Origin: Isoetes taiwanensis
Lineage: Eukaryota > Streptophyta > Lycopodiopsida > Isoetales > Isoetaceae
Assembly (NCBI GenBank): GCA_021234155.1
Contig: JAJEKV010000051.1
Span: 2,544,754 to 2,608,753, forward strand
DNA: 64,000 nt
Reading direction: 5' to 3'
In this document: positions 53,961-64,000 of the stretch, piece by piece
How the letters are laid out: every line of letters starts with the position of its first letter
Position numbering within the stretch: position 1 is the stretch's first letter
Notes under the pieces: generated by a model
Told to the model about the DNA's origin: nothing
Databases searched by the model: none
The model's input: only the letters and a program-made list of their open reading frames with translations
Position numbers and translations under genes: made by a program

Positions 53961-54668
53961 GCACCATCAACGATGCTATCAACCCCCCGCCCCAAGCGTA
54001 AGCTTGAAGGCCTGATTGACCGAGAATCATGTTCTAGAGGGGTAGACGCATCGTATATGATAATAATAACCGATGATGGGATCACCTTCGTGTTCTCTAG
54101 GACGTGGTGTATTGTTGATGTTGACATGACCGCGAATTGCTAGAAAGGCATCTAGTACATAGACTGCGTTCATTCCGGCTATACGGGGAACTCCACCATT
54201 CCTTATGCCACAATGAATTGCAAGCCGTACACATGATAGATTCCCTTCTAGATATTTTTTTTCTTTTATTTGTAGGGGGTGGTCCCTTCAACCACAACTT
54301 AATCATATTATTAACCTACGGGTATATGGTTGTGTGCAGGCCAATGAACAAGTCGTCACCTGCCTTGTATAGAGGGTTGCTGATGACCCAACTTTTCCCG
54401 TATTGGTTTTGTCTACATGTGTGATTTTTGCTGTCAGAATGTTTTAAATGGGACTTCGGTCCTAAACTCCCTTGATCATAAGTTTGTATCCGCACCCCGG
54501 GTGTTTGTACTTTGATATTTTAACTTCAATGTATTACCGTCCTAATTACTATAATTTCAACGATTAATGTTATATTCTTAACTTCATTTTCTAATTCGCT
54601 TTTACGATATGTATTCAATTAACTAACCCCAATGCCGAGGACAAAGATTATTTTTAAGGAGGAGAGAA
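53961..54668 (+). other. gypsy 3' non-coding region and polypurine tract (G2)
   Basis: Shared with 3061-3726. The purine run aaggaggagagaa (54656-54668) precedes the LTR. No gene is seen. Confidence 0.7.
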
Positions 54669-56271
54669 TGTGACGCTCCATGTAGTTATAACGGGCCCAC
54701 GCCATGTATTTGTAATGGGAAATACGGCTCACGCCATGTATTTGCAATGGGAATTTAATTGCAACCTAGGGAGTTACCTTAAAAAGGATTAAATTAGCTA
54801 TGCTAATTTAACACATTAAAAATAATAACCTATAACCTAGGAAATTAGGCTAATTACCATTTGGGAGGCTACCACCGCCCCAATCGACAAGGCAAGATGG
54901 GGATTGCCAAGTTTGATGCCGCCTGACCCCTATCCCGGGATTGACTCCTCAAGATCGACTCAAGGAAGGCTGTGAGCCGAGCGCCATCATACACTTTGCG
55001 TAAGATCACCATAACAGCCGCCCCTCGTGGAAGTAACAAATTTGAATTCTCAACTCCCTTAAGATGGAGGCACCCCATGGAAACGAGTCCAGCCTGTAAT
55101 TCAGGTAGGTGGCTATGTGAATTCTAGTTAACACTTGGTTGTGTCCGCCTCTCTCTCGTTCTCTTTGTGAATCAATCATAGAAACTAACCCTTGATTGTA
55201 CAAACAAGTTCTCTTTATATTCAATTCTGGTTCTTACTCGAAAGGATGGATTGTTAGTTCTTTGTTTAATCCGACTTTGAAACGGGGGATTACGGGTAGA
55301 GGCCTCTGAACCGTGTATTGTAGTATGCTCCTAGATAGCTCTGCATACCCCATTAGTTTGGGCTCAGGCACAAGAACCCACGGGTCCTAGATGCTATGGT
55401 CCGCTTAGCACCGCACAAGGAACACAAGCAGACATGAGGGGTGGGGTCTTGCATGAGCATACAAGGCTCCCCGAGACTCCCTACAGTGGGCTAGGCCCGA
55501 TAGCCGGGCCACGCTGAGGGCCTGTATGGGTCCGACACTCCCCTGGGTGTAGAGGTGTGATCCGTATGGAGCACCATGCACTTTGAGTAGATTTAGGGTG
55601 AGTAAGCTCGGGCACGGATGCTGGGTCGCTGATGCGCACGATTCTCTAGCTCACCCATGGAACCACCGCGGATTCCGGAAGGGGACGCCCCCCACTGCCT
55701 CTCATCTGGACCAAAGGCCATGAACCCGGGAGTAGGCTCAGAGGGTGATGCCCCGAAGTTTATGCTCTCCTGGAAGGCTATAGCAAAGCCATAGCATGAA
55801 TTGACCCATCCGCAAAGTGTGCATGGAGGGGCGGATGGAGTGGACAACCCTAGCCAATGTTCTATGCCAGCCCAACGCCATGCCAAGATTCCGGCCCCGC
55901 CGATCCCTTGAGGCCCAAATGTCACCGATCCCCACGGGAGTTTGAGCCGGGTAGAACCCGGGTTCTCGGTGTTTTCAGAGGATTAGATGCATATTCTATG
56001 CCGCTGGTATATTAGATGGATGCGCCACCCTTCGTGGTGGTTATTTATGTATATTCATGCCGTGGTGCTAACCCTTGTATTCATGCTTCCGCGACGTAGG
56101 GAGTCCCATCGAAGGCGCAATGAATGACCCCTTCGTGTCCTTCTTTCGCCCTCATTTCATAGATGGCCCGAAATAGACGGAGGGCCCCGCCATGGTGAGA
56201 TGATTGCCATGGGAGGGGAAAGTCCCGCATGTATACGCCCCAGGGTCGATATATTCTCGGGAGCTGCCACA
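54669..56271 (+). repeat. gypsy 3' LTR (G2, about 1.6 kb)
   Basis: Starts TGTGACG and ends TGCCACA. It aligns with 3727-5321. The next base begins a different repeat family, not a primer-binding site, so this is the true 3' end of the element. Confidence 0.85.
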
Positions 56272-57307
56272 AGAACGGGGTCCGGCAGCTCGCTGTTGGG
56301 CAGCCGAAGCTGGCACACTTGCCCAAGTCAAACAAGGCTGTGGACCTTGCAAGGCCTCCTCATTAGAGGGGAGAGTCCGAACCCCGTGAGGCGAGCCCCA
56401 AAGCTTCCCGAGGCAGCCTTTTCCGGCAGCCACCCGCCGGGGCGACGCTAAAGACCACACTCCCCGGATCTCGGCTCCTCGTGATCCCACCATTGAATCC
56501 TTTGTTCCAGGAACCTGGTCCGAGAAGGTCCAAAAATCCAACATCCGTCCGGGAGAACATATCAAACCGCTGAAGCGCCCCCGGGCGACAGAGAAACCAA
56601 AGTGTTTTGTCGTCGGACATTATGAGGTTCGAAATGCCAACCGACTTCGCCACATCGTCCGGAATGCCAAAATTACCCTAGGGACCAAGTTATACGGCGG
56701 GTTTTGCAAAAGAAACAAACACTTACGCCTCTACATTAAAAGATTCAGCCCACCTCCTAGGCCAATTGACTACGAGTGTGTTGCACATGAGATCTTCTTC
56801 GAGAAGGGTGGGCCTCCCGCCACAAAACTTGGTCCCTAGGGCAATGTCGACGCTCGAGTCCATTGGCAGACGCATCACGGTTCCGAGAGGGAAGTTGCCC
56901 GCCCCGTCGCCGTGGCCTTCGGGGAGAAGAATTTTGAGGCAAGCCGCCGGGTGGTTTTTAGGGTCCGTGCTCGGGCCAACACCCCCCCTCTACATCAAGA
57001 CACGGCCAAGAAGGTCCTAGTCAAACCTGACAAGGATAGAGCCTCCAAACGTAAACCCTATGAGTTGCCGTGTTCAGCAGGGTTTGCGCTTTGGGTGCCG
57101 AAGTTTTGGTCTTTTGCACTTGGGACGGGCCGATCACATGCGCTTGAGAACTGAAGCAAGGGGAACCGAATTTAATGGAGTTTGGACCCACTCTCCTCCG
57201 CTGTGGCGCTTAGAAGTCAAGGGCCGCTTTTGCAAAGAGCAAGACATTCAGAATTGTAATTAATGCATAGTAACGGACTTAAATTCTGATTTTTGTCGCC
57301 TAGCATC

Positions 57308-57585
57308 CTAAGTCATCGCCAACATACGTGCATGTTGAGATAAACTACATCTTCGTGATGTTGGTAGGATATTAATTCTCATAGCGGGGACAAAATTAAA
57401 AAATATATATATATGTCGTCGTAACAAGTTTAACACGTAGCTATTGGTAAGGTATTAGTTATCGAAAGGTGTAAGGTATTACTAGTTATCATCATCGTAT
57501 TATATACCTCATAGCTCAACCGGATATACCACAAAACATTGAACATTTTCATGGTGGTATATTTCATAACTTTAACGGTGTACGC
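57308..57585 (+). repeat. module X, 275-bp linker after unit 1
   Basis: Begins catgttgagataaactacat and ends catggtggtatatttcataa...gtgta. The same module follows unit 5 at 61917-62170. Units 2, 3 and 4 are followed instead by a different linker (beginning gccaactttcaaaa). Confidence 0.85.
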
Positions 57586-57630
57586 TTAAAGACCACACTC
57601 CCGGAATCTCGTTCCTCGTGATCCGAATCG

Positions 57631-58113
57631 TTGAATCCTTTGTTCCGTGAACCTGGTCCGAAGGTCCAAAAATCCAACATCCGTCCGGGAGAACATATCA
57701 AACCGCTGGCGCCCCGCTGGCGACGTTGTAGAAACCAAAGTGTTTTGTCGTTCGGACATTGCGGAGGTTCGAAATGCCGATCCGACTTCGCCACATCGTC
57801 CCGGAATGCCAAAATTACCCTAGGGACCAAGTTACGGTCAGTTTTGCAAAAAAGAAAGAAACACTTACGCCCTACATTGCAAGTATTCGCCAGCCCACCT
57901 CCTAGGCCAATTGACTACGAGTGTGTTTCACATGAGATAGTTTGGCGCTTCTTCGAGAAGGGTGGGCTTGGCCACAAAACTTGGTCCCTAGGGCAATGTC
58001 GACGCTCGAGTCCATTGGCAGAGACGGATCATGGTTCCGAGAGGGAAGTTGCCCGTCCGTCGCCGTGGCCTTTGGGAGAGGACTTTTGGGGCAAGCCGCT
58101 CGGGTGGTTTTAG
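57631..58113 (+). pseudogene. longest frame within the tandem unit, unknown protein
   Basis: 160 codons open in unit 2, reading MNPLFREPGPKVQKSNIRPG and later FASPPPRPIDYECVSHEIVW. The beginning overlaps sequence that is in other frames in sister units, so the N-terminus is doubtful. The segment EIVWRFFEKGGLGHKTWS is conserved between units, which suggests an ancestral coding sequence. No domain is recognised. Confidence 0.35.
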
Positions 58114-61100
58114 GGTCCGCGCTCTATCTAAGGCCAACACCCCCTCTACATCAAGACACGAGCGCTAAAGGTCCTAGTCAAATCGACAAGCATAGAGCCT
58201 CCAAACGTAAACCCTATGAGTTGGGCGCAGGTTCTAGCAAGGTTTGGCGTTTTTGGGTGCCGAAGTTTTGGTCTTTTGCACTTGGGACGTGGGCCAATGA
58301 CATGCGCTTTGAGAACGCCGAAGCAAGGGGAACCGACGGAATGGAGTTTGGACCTACTCCCTCCCGTTGTGGCGTTAGAAGTCAAGGGCCGCTTTGCAAA
58401 GTAGCAAGACATCGTCAGAATTGTAATTAATGCATAGTACGGACTTAAATTCTGATTTTTGTCAGCTAGCATCCTAAGTCATCGCCAACATACAGCCAAC
58501 TTTCAAAAATTTTGGATATGGTTTAGATCAAATAGTTTGCACTAGAACGGTCCGGGCAAATTTTGTTGTTGGGCAGCCGAAATCAAACAAGGCCGGGGCA
58601 CACTTGCCCAAGTCAAACAAGGCCGACCTTTGCAAGGCCTCCTCATTAAAGGGGAGAGTCCGAACCCCGTGAGGCGAGCCCCAAAAAAGCTTCCCAAGGC
58701 AGCCTTTCCTCGGAGCTGCGCCCGCGCTGTGGGGCGAACGCTTAAAGACCACACTCCGGATCTCGGTTGCCCCGTATCCCGACCGTTGAATCCTTTGTTC
58801 CGGTGAACCTGGTCCGAGAAGGTCCAAAAATCCAACATCCGTCCGGGAGAACATATCAAACCGCTGAAGCGCCCCGCTGGGGCGCCAGCAGAAACCAAAG
58901 TGTTTTGTCGTTTGGACATTAGCGAGGTTCAAATGCCGAAACGACTTCGCCACATCGTCCGAATGCCAAAATTACCCTAGGGACCAAGTTATACTCCGGG
59001 GGGCTTTTTGCAAAAGAAACAAACACTTACGCCCTACATTGCAAAAAGATTCGCCAGCCCACCTCCTAGGCCAATTGACTACGACAGTGTGTTGCACATG
59101 AGATAGTTTGCGCTTCTTCGAGAAGGGTGGGCTTCTCGCCACAAAAACTTGGTCCGTAGGGCAATGTCGACGCTCGAGTCCATTGGCGGTGGAGACGCAT
59201 CACTGCCCCGAGAGGGAAGTTGCCCGTCCGCCGCCGTGGCCTTTGGGAGAGGACTTTTTTGGGGCAAGCCGCCTCCGGGTGGTTTTAGGGTCCGTGCTCG
59301 GGCCGCCAACACCCCCCCTACATCAAGACACACGCAAGGTCCTAGTCAAAATCGACAAGGATAGAGCCTCCAAACGTAAACCCTATGAGTTGCTAGGTTC
59401 TAGCAAGGTTTGCGTTTTGGGTGCCGAAGTTTTGGTCTTTTGCACTTGGGACGCGGGCCAATGACATGCGATTGAGAACGCCAAGCAAGGAGAACTGACG
59501 GAATGGAGTTTGGACCGCACTCTCCCGTTGTGGCAGTTAGAAGTCAAGGGCCGCTTTTGCAAGAGCAAGACATTCGTGAATTGTAATTAATGCATAGTAC
59601 GGACTTAAATTCTGATTTTTTGTCAGCTAGCATCCTAAGTCATCGCCAACATACTGAGGCCAACTTTCAAAAAATTTTGGATAAGGTTTAGATCAAATAG
59701 TTTGCACTAGAACGGTCCGAGACTTTGTTGTTGGGCAGCCGAAATGGGCACACTTGCCCAAGTCAAACAAGGCCAGGACCTTGCAAGGCCTCCTCATTAA
59801 AGGGGAGAGTCCGAACCCCGTGAGGCGAGCCCCAAAAAGCTTCCCCGAGGCAGCCTTTCCCTAGCGGCGGTGGGGGGGTGACGCTTAAAGACCACACTCC
59901 GGATCGGTTCCGTGATCCCATCGTTGAATCCTTTGTTCCGGGGAACCTGGTCCGAGAAGGTCAAAAAAAAATCCAACATCCGTCCGGAAAACATATCAAA
60001 CCGCTGCGCGTCCGCGGGCGGCAGTAGAAACCAAAGTGTTTTGTCGTTTGGACATTGCGAGGCTCGAAATGCCAATCCGACTTCGCCACATCGTCAGGAA
60101 TGCCAAAATTACCCTAGGGACCAAGTTATACGGGTCGTTTTGCAAAAGAAACAAACACTTACGCCCTACATTGCAATGATTCGCCACCACCTCCTAGGCC
60201 AATTGACTCTGAGGTTGTTGCACATGAGATAGTTTGGCGCTTCGAGAAGGGGTGGGCTTCGCCACAAAACTTGGTCCCTAGGGCAATGTCGACGCTCGGA
60301 GTCCATTGGCGAGACGGATCACGGTGCCGGAGAGGGAAGTTGCCCGTCCGTCGCTGTGGCCTTTGGGAGAGGGATTTTGGGGCAAGTCGCTTCGGGTGGT
60401 TTTTAGGGTCCGTGCTCTCGGCGTCAACACCCCTCTACATCAAGACACGGCGCAGTTTGAAGGTCCTAGTCAAATCGACAAGGATAGAGCCTCCAAACGT
60501 AAACCCTATGAGTTGCTAGGGTTCTAGCAAGGTTTGCGTTTTGGGTGCCGAAGTTTTGGTCTTTTGCACTTGGGACGTGGCCGATCACATGCGAGTTGAG
60601 AACGCGAAGCAAGGGGAACCGACGGAATGGAGTTTGGACCTGTACTCCTCCGTTGCCAGGCGGTTAGAAGTCAAGGGCGCTTTTGCAAAAGTAGCAAGAC
60701 ATTAAGTAAATTCGTAATTAATGCATAGTACGGACTTAAATTCTTATTTTTGTCAGCCTAGCTTCCTAAGTCATCGCCAACATACAGGCCAACTTTCAAA
60801 AAATTTTGGATAAGGTTTAGATCAAATAGTTTGCACTAGAACGGTCCAGGGCAGCTGTTGTTGAAGCAGCCGGTAGCACACTTGCCCAAGTCAAACAAGG
60901 CCAGGACCTTGCAAGGCCTCCTCATTAGAGGGAGAGTCCGAACCCGTGAGGCGAGCCCCAAAAGCTTTCGAGGCAGCCTTTCCTAGCGGTAGCTGCGGGG
61001 GTGTACGCTAAAGACCACACTCTGGGATCTCTCGGTTCCGTATCCCAACCGTTGAATCCTTTGTTCGGGAACCTGGTCCCAGAAGGTCCAAAAATCCAAC

Positions 61101-61916
61101 ATCCGTCCCGGAGACCATATCAAACGCGACGCGTCCGGCGGGCGGCGTGTGTAGAAACCAAAGTGTTTTGTCGTTCGGACATTGCGAGAGGCTCAAAATG
61201 CCGATCCGACCCGCCACATCGTCCGGAATGCCAAAATTACCCTAGGGACCAAGTTACACGCGGTCGTTTTGCAAAAGAAAGAAACACTTACGCCGTACAT
61301 TTAAAGATTCAGCCAGCCACCTCCTAGGCCAATTGACTACGAAAGTGTGTTGCACATGAGATAGTTTGGGCTTCTTCGAGAAGGGGTGGGCTTCGGCCAC
61401 AAAACTTGGTCCCTAGGGCAATGTCGACGCGTTCGAGTCCATTGGCAGAGGCGGATCGCGGTTCCGGAGAGAGGAAGTTGCCCGTCCGTCGCCAGGGCCT
61501 TTGGGAGAAGACTTTTGGGGCAAGCTGCTTCCGGGTGGTTTTTAGGGTCCGTGCTCTGGCATCAACACCCCCCCTCTACGTCAAGACACGGCGCAAGGTC
61601 CTAGCCAAATCTGACAAGCATAGAGCCTCCGAAACGTAAACCCTATGAGTTGCTAGGTTCTAGCAGGGTTTGCGTTTTGGGTGCCGAGTTTTGGTCTTTT
61701 GCACTTGGGATGTGGCCAATCACATGCAGTTGAGAACGCGAAGCAAGGGGAACTGACGGAATGGAGTTTGGACTGTACTCCTCCGTTGTGGCGGTTAGAA
61801 GTCAAGGCCCGCTTTTGCGGTAGCAAGACATTCAGAATTAAGTAATTAATGCATAGTACGGACTTAAATTCTGATTTTTTTGTCACTAGCATCCTAAGTC
61901 ATCGCCAAACATGAGG

Positions 61917-62170
61917 CATGTTGAGATAAACTACATCTTCGCATGTTGGTAGGATATTAATTCTCATAGCAGGGGACAAAATTAAAAAAATATATATATA
62001 TGTCGTCGTAACAAGCGAACACGTAGCTATTGGTAAGGTATTAGTTATCGTAGCAGGTAAGGTATTACTAGTTATCATCATCATTATTATATACCTCATA
62101 GCTCAACGGATATACCACAAAACATTGAACATTTTCATGGTGGTATATTTCATAACTTTAACCGGGTGTA
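61917..62170 (+). repeat. module X, second copy, right edge of the array
   Basis: Near-identical to 57308-57585. It marks the right edge of the tandem array. After gtgtagcaagtc the sequence is single copy. Confidence 0.85.
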
Positions 62171-62384
62171 GCAAGTCAAATAAACCCTATCCATGTTAAA
62201 TAAACCCATGTATCAAGTGTACATGCATTCTATACTATTTAAAAAAATAATAATAATAATTTTTTTTTTTTTTTTGGTCGTAAAAAAAAAAAAAACGTCG
62301 TTACAAACGTCGTTCAACGGCGTTTTGTCGTCGTTTAACGGCGTCCACGGCGTCGTTAAACGGCGACCGTGATTTAAATCGAAA

Positions 62385-62870
62385 GCGGTGGCAATCCCCC
62401 GCTTATTTTCGAGCAAGCAAGCAAAGCTTATGGAGGAGCGTTTTTTGAGGGCGATTTTCGCGCGGATCTACTTTGGGGTCTATTCTAAGTGTAAGACAAG
62501 CTTCATAAGGTATGTGCACGGATCAACCAACTCGTTTTTGAATCTAAACTTGTTTTTGGGTAGATTTAGGCTTTTTGTATTTGTTGTTTGTTCTTCCTTC
62601 AACCTTCATTCTTCTTCTTCCATTCTTGCATCCTTCTTCCATACATATTCTTCCATTCCTTTGTCATCTTCTTCTTGATTCTTCCTCCTCTTATACTACT
62701 TCTTCCTCCTCTTATTCAAATTCTTACTCTTAATCCTCCTCTTGCGCTTCATCTTCTTCTTATTCTTCCTCCCCATTTTCGGTTCCTCCTCTTCTTCTTA
62801 GCCTTTTCTTCTTCGGAATTCTTCCATTCTTCTTCTAATTTTTTTCCCATCTAAGAAGACGTCGTTAAAA
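62385..62870 (+). other. short frame and pyrimidine-rich tract inside the CACTA-like element
   Basis: An open frame (62388 onward, AKLMEERFLRAIFARIYFGV) runs into a TTC/CTT-rich tract (62590-62850) that gives low-complexity Ser/Leu frames. It could be a first exon and a long pyrimidine-rich intron. No function is assignable. Confidence 0.3.
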
Positions 62871-62884
62871 GACGAGACCCTTCT

Positions 62885-63265
62885 TCTTTCCAAAATTTTT
62901 CCTTATTAGTTGTTTTATACTATTTCTTTCTAATCATTGAATTTTTTTGTTTTGCATGTACACCCCTAGCAAAATGTGTTGTTCTTGCAAAACAAGTTGG
63001 CACCTCTTCCGGTAAGGATTTAATTTTTCAATACGCTAATAAAATACTAATGCTTTATTTAGGTTAAATTGTTATCCAAGAAGGGGCGTCATTGAAACCA
63101 CCCCTCCCCATTGATTTTCCATATTTTTTTTTTTCCTTTAAGTTGTTTATTTATACTAATATTTTACTAATCATTGAATTTATTGTTTTGCATGTACACT
63201 CCTAGCAAATCGTTGTTTGTGCAAAACAACTTTTTGCCACCTTGTACCAGGTAAGCATTTAATTT
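62885..63265 (+). repeat. tandem duplication with mini-exon-like cores
   Basis: Two diverged copies, about 62895-63030 and 63140-63265, each contain tttgcatgtacac, a ctag acceptor-like site, about 42-45 bases starting caaa, and a gtaag donor. They look like a duplicated small exon with its flanking intron sequence. Expression is unknown. Confidence 0.4.
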
Positions 63266-63941
63266 TCAATATGCTTAATGTATTGATTAATGTATTTAGC
63301 TTAATTTATTGATTAATGTATTTAGCTAAAAAAATTGGGGCTTCATTTATTTTTGTATTTTTTTAATATATTTAAGCGACATCATTTAATGACGTTAAAA
63401 TCTTATATTTCTTTATTGGTTAAATTCATTTATAGGCTTTAAATTAAATGTATTAACTTCATTCATAATAAATGTATTATTATTATTATTTTTTTTTTCA
63501 ATTTATAAAAAAAAAAATAAAAAAAATTAATACACGTAAGCAACGTCGTTAAACGACGTTGCTTACGTGGCTGCCATCGCCGCCAACGCTTGCCGGGTAA
63601 CGCCGGCGGTCGCCGCCGGCGTGGCTGGTCGCCATCGGCGCGTGGCGTCGTTAAACGGCGTCAAACACGTACGCATACGCCGAAGAACTCCGCTTCGACG
63701 CGCCCACCGCGGCCGCGCCGGCGTGGCGACCAACATGCGATGGCGTCGTTGAACGACGTCACGTCGTCGCTTTAAGACGACGCCGTTGCGACGCATATAG
63801 CGACGCGTCCACGTCGTAAAACGACGTGCAGACGTCGTTATAGGCGTCGTTCATCGACTTTTTGGCGTCGTTCATCGACGTTCAAACGACGTCTGGACGT
63901 CGTAATAGACGTCGTAACAGGGCAACGTTTTTGTAGTGTCC

Positions 63942-64000
63942 CCAGACCAGCCTCACCTTATCATATTGGATGGTCATGGCAGTCATGTAGAGCTGGAAGT
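63942..64000 (+). pseudogene. pogo/Fot1-type DDE transposase fragment, cut by the window edge
   Basis: Immediately right of the CACTA terminus the frame reads PDQPHLIILDGHGSHVELE to the window end. LDGHGSH is the conserved motif around the second catalytic Asp of DDE_1 (pogo/Tigger/Fot1) transposases. Only 19 codons are visible, so intactness cannot be judged. The CACTA-like element appears to have landed in or beside this gene. Confidence 0.6.

Larger units (their letters stand above)
49560..56271 (+). mobile_element. Ty3/gypsy chromovirus, second copy with gag and protease (G2)
   Basis: From about 50944 it aligns with window position 1 onward (G1) through to the LTR end. It adds gag and protease upstream. 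No 5' LTR is seen. The frame is heavily broken throughout, more than in G1, and CTG triplets are strikingly scarce. Confidence 0.88.
56272..61916 (+). repeat. 1.14-kb tandem array, five units
   Basis: The marker gaccacactcc with flanking sequence recurs at about 56453, 57592, 58746, 59890 and 61013, a spacing of 1.13-1.15 kb. Each unit holds a GC-rich part with a roughly 200-codon frame remnant (QKSNIRPGEHIKPL, PPPRPIDYECV, DRASKRKPYEL) and an AT-richer linker. The remnant is frameshifted differently in every unit and is not a recognised protein. The first unit starts mid-linker, directly against the gypsy LTR end. Confidence 0.85.
62270..63938. mobile_element. CACTA (En/Spm)-like non-autonomous element
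   Basis: The right end reads gcaacgtttttgtagtg at 63922-63938, the reverse complement of a CACTACAAAAA terminus. Subterminal arrays of CGTCGTT / AACGACG palindromes lie at 62295-62370 and 63540-63920, as in plant CACTA elements. No transposase domain is seen between them. The left CACTA terminus was not found; the left limit given is where the subterminal repeats begin, beside poly-T and poly-A runs, and could lie further left. Confidence 0.65.

Noticed and set aside
56081-56653. Minus-strand frames in the tandem array and LTR
   Set aside because: They are not conserved between units, while the plus-strand frame pieces are.

Overview
This window looks like repeat-dominated nuclear DNA of a green plant, probably a streptophyte alga or a non-seed plant. 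The evidence is a two-B3-domain gene (a Viridiplantae-specific fold), chromodomain Ty3/gypsy and Ty1/copia elements primed by initiator Met-tRNA, a Helitron, a CACTA end with CGTCGTT-type subterminal repeats, GT-AG introns, and a Penelope-like reverse transcriptase of a kind that is uncommon in flowering plants. The species cannot be named from the sequence.

Layout. 1-5321: Ty3/gypsy pol and LTR, followed by a second primer-binding site and leader. 6064-9469: three co-oriented gene remnants. They are a charged protein ending in a histone H3 fold, an unknown protein, and an exon split by a copia insertion. 9470-10734: 5' part of a copia element. 10735-21472: short tandem repeats, small genes and a Helitron with a coding-complete RepHel gene. 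21473-34280: a 3 kb block (B1), a Penelope-like RT gene, a B3 gene, and a second copy of the block (B2). 34377-42688: a 3.9 kb block in direct duplicate (E1, E2). 42725-43150: inverted copy of 21473-21898. 43256-48841: second copy of the 9 kb region, here with a complete copia element and its target-site duplication. 48842-48953: the other half of the split exon. 49560-56271: second Ty3/gypsy copy with gag and protease. 56272-62165: 1.14 kb tandem array. 62270-63938: non-autonomous CACTA-like element ending inside a pogo-type DDE transposase reading frame.

Two window-wide patterns matter for interpretation. First, duplicated copies differ mainly at CTG/CAG trinucleotides (for example CTG read as CTTTG, CAG as CG or CAAAG), and the LTR elements carry many frameshifts while the Helitron, RT and B3 regions keep CTG/CAG and long frames. 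I infer systematic consensus error at methylated CHG sites, so many apparent pseudogenes may be less broken than they look. Second, nearly every boundary between duplicated blocks falls on an (AT)n array, so large-scale order may reflect mis-joins or AT-mediated rearrangement.

Functionally this is a nest of mobile elements with a few host genes. The most unusual items are the H3-fold fusion, the Penelope-like RT with its linked ORF1 family, and the duplication and error pattern itself.
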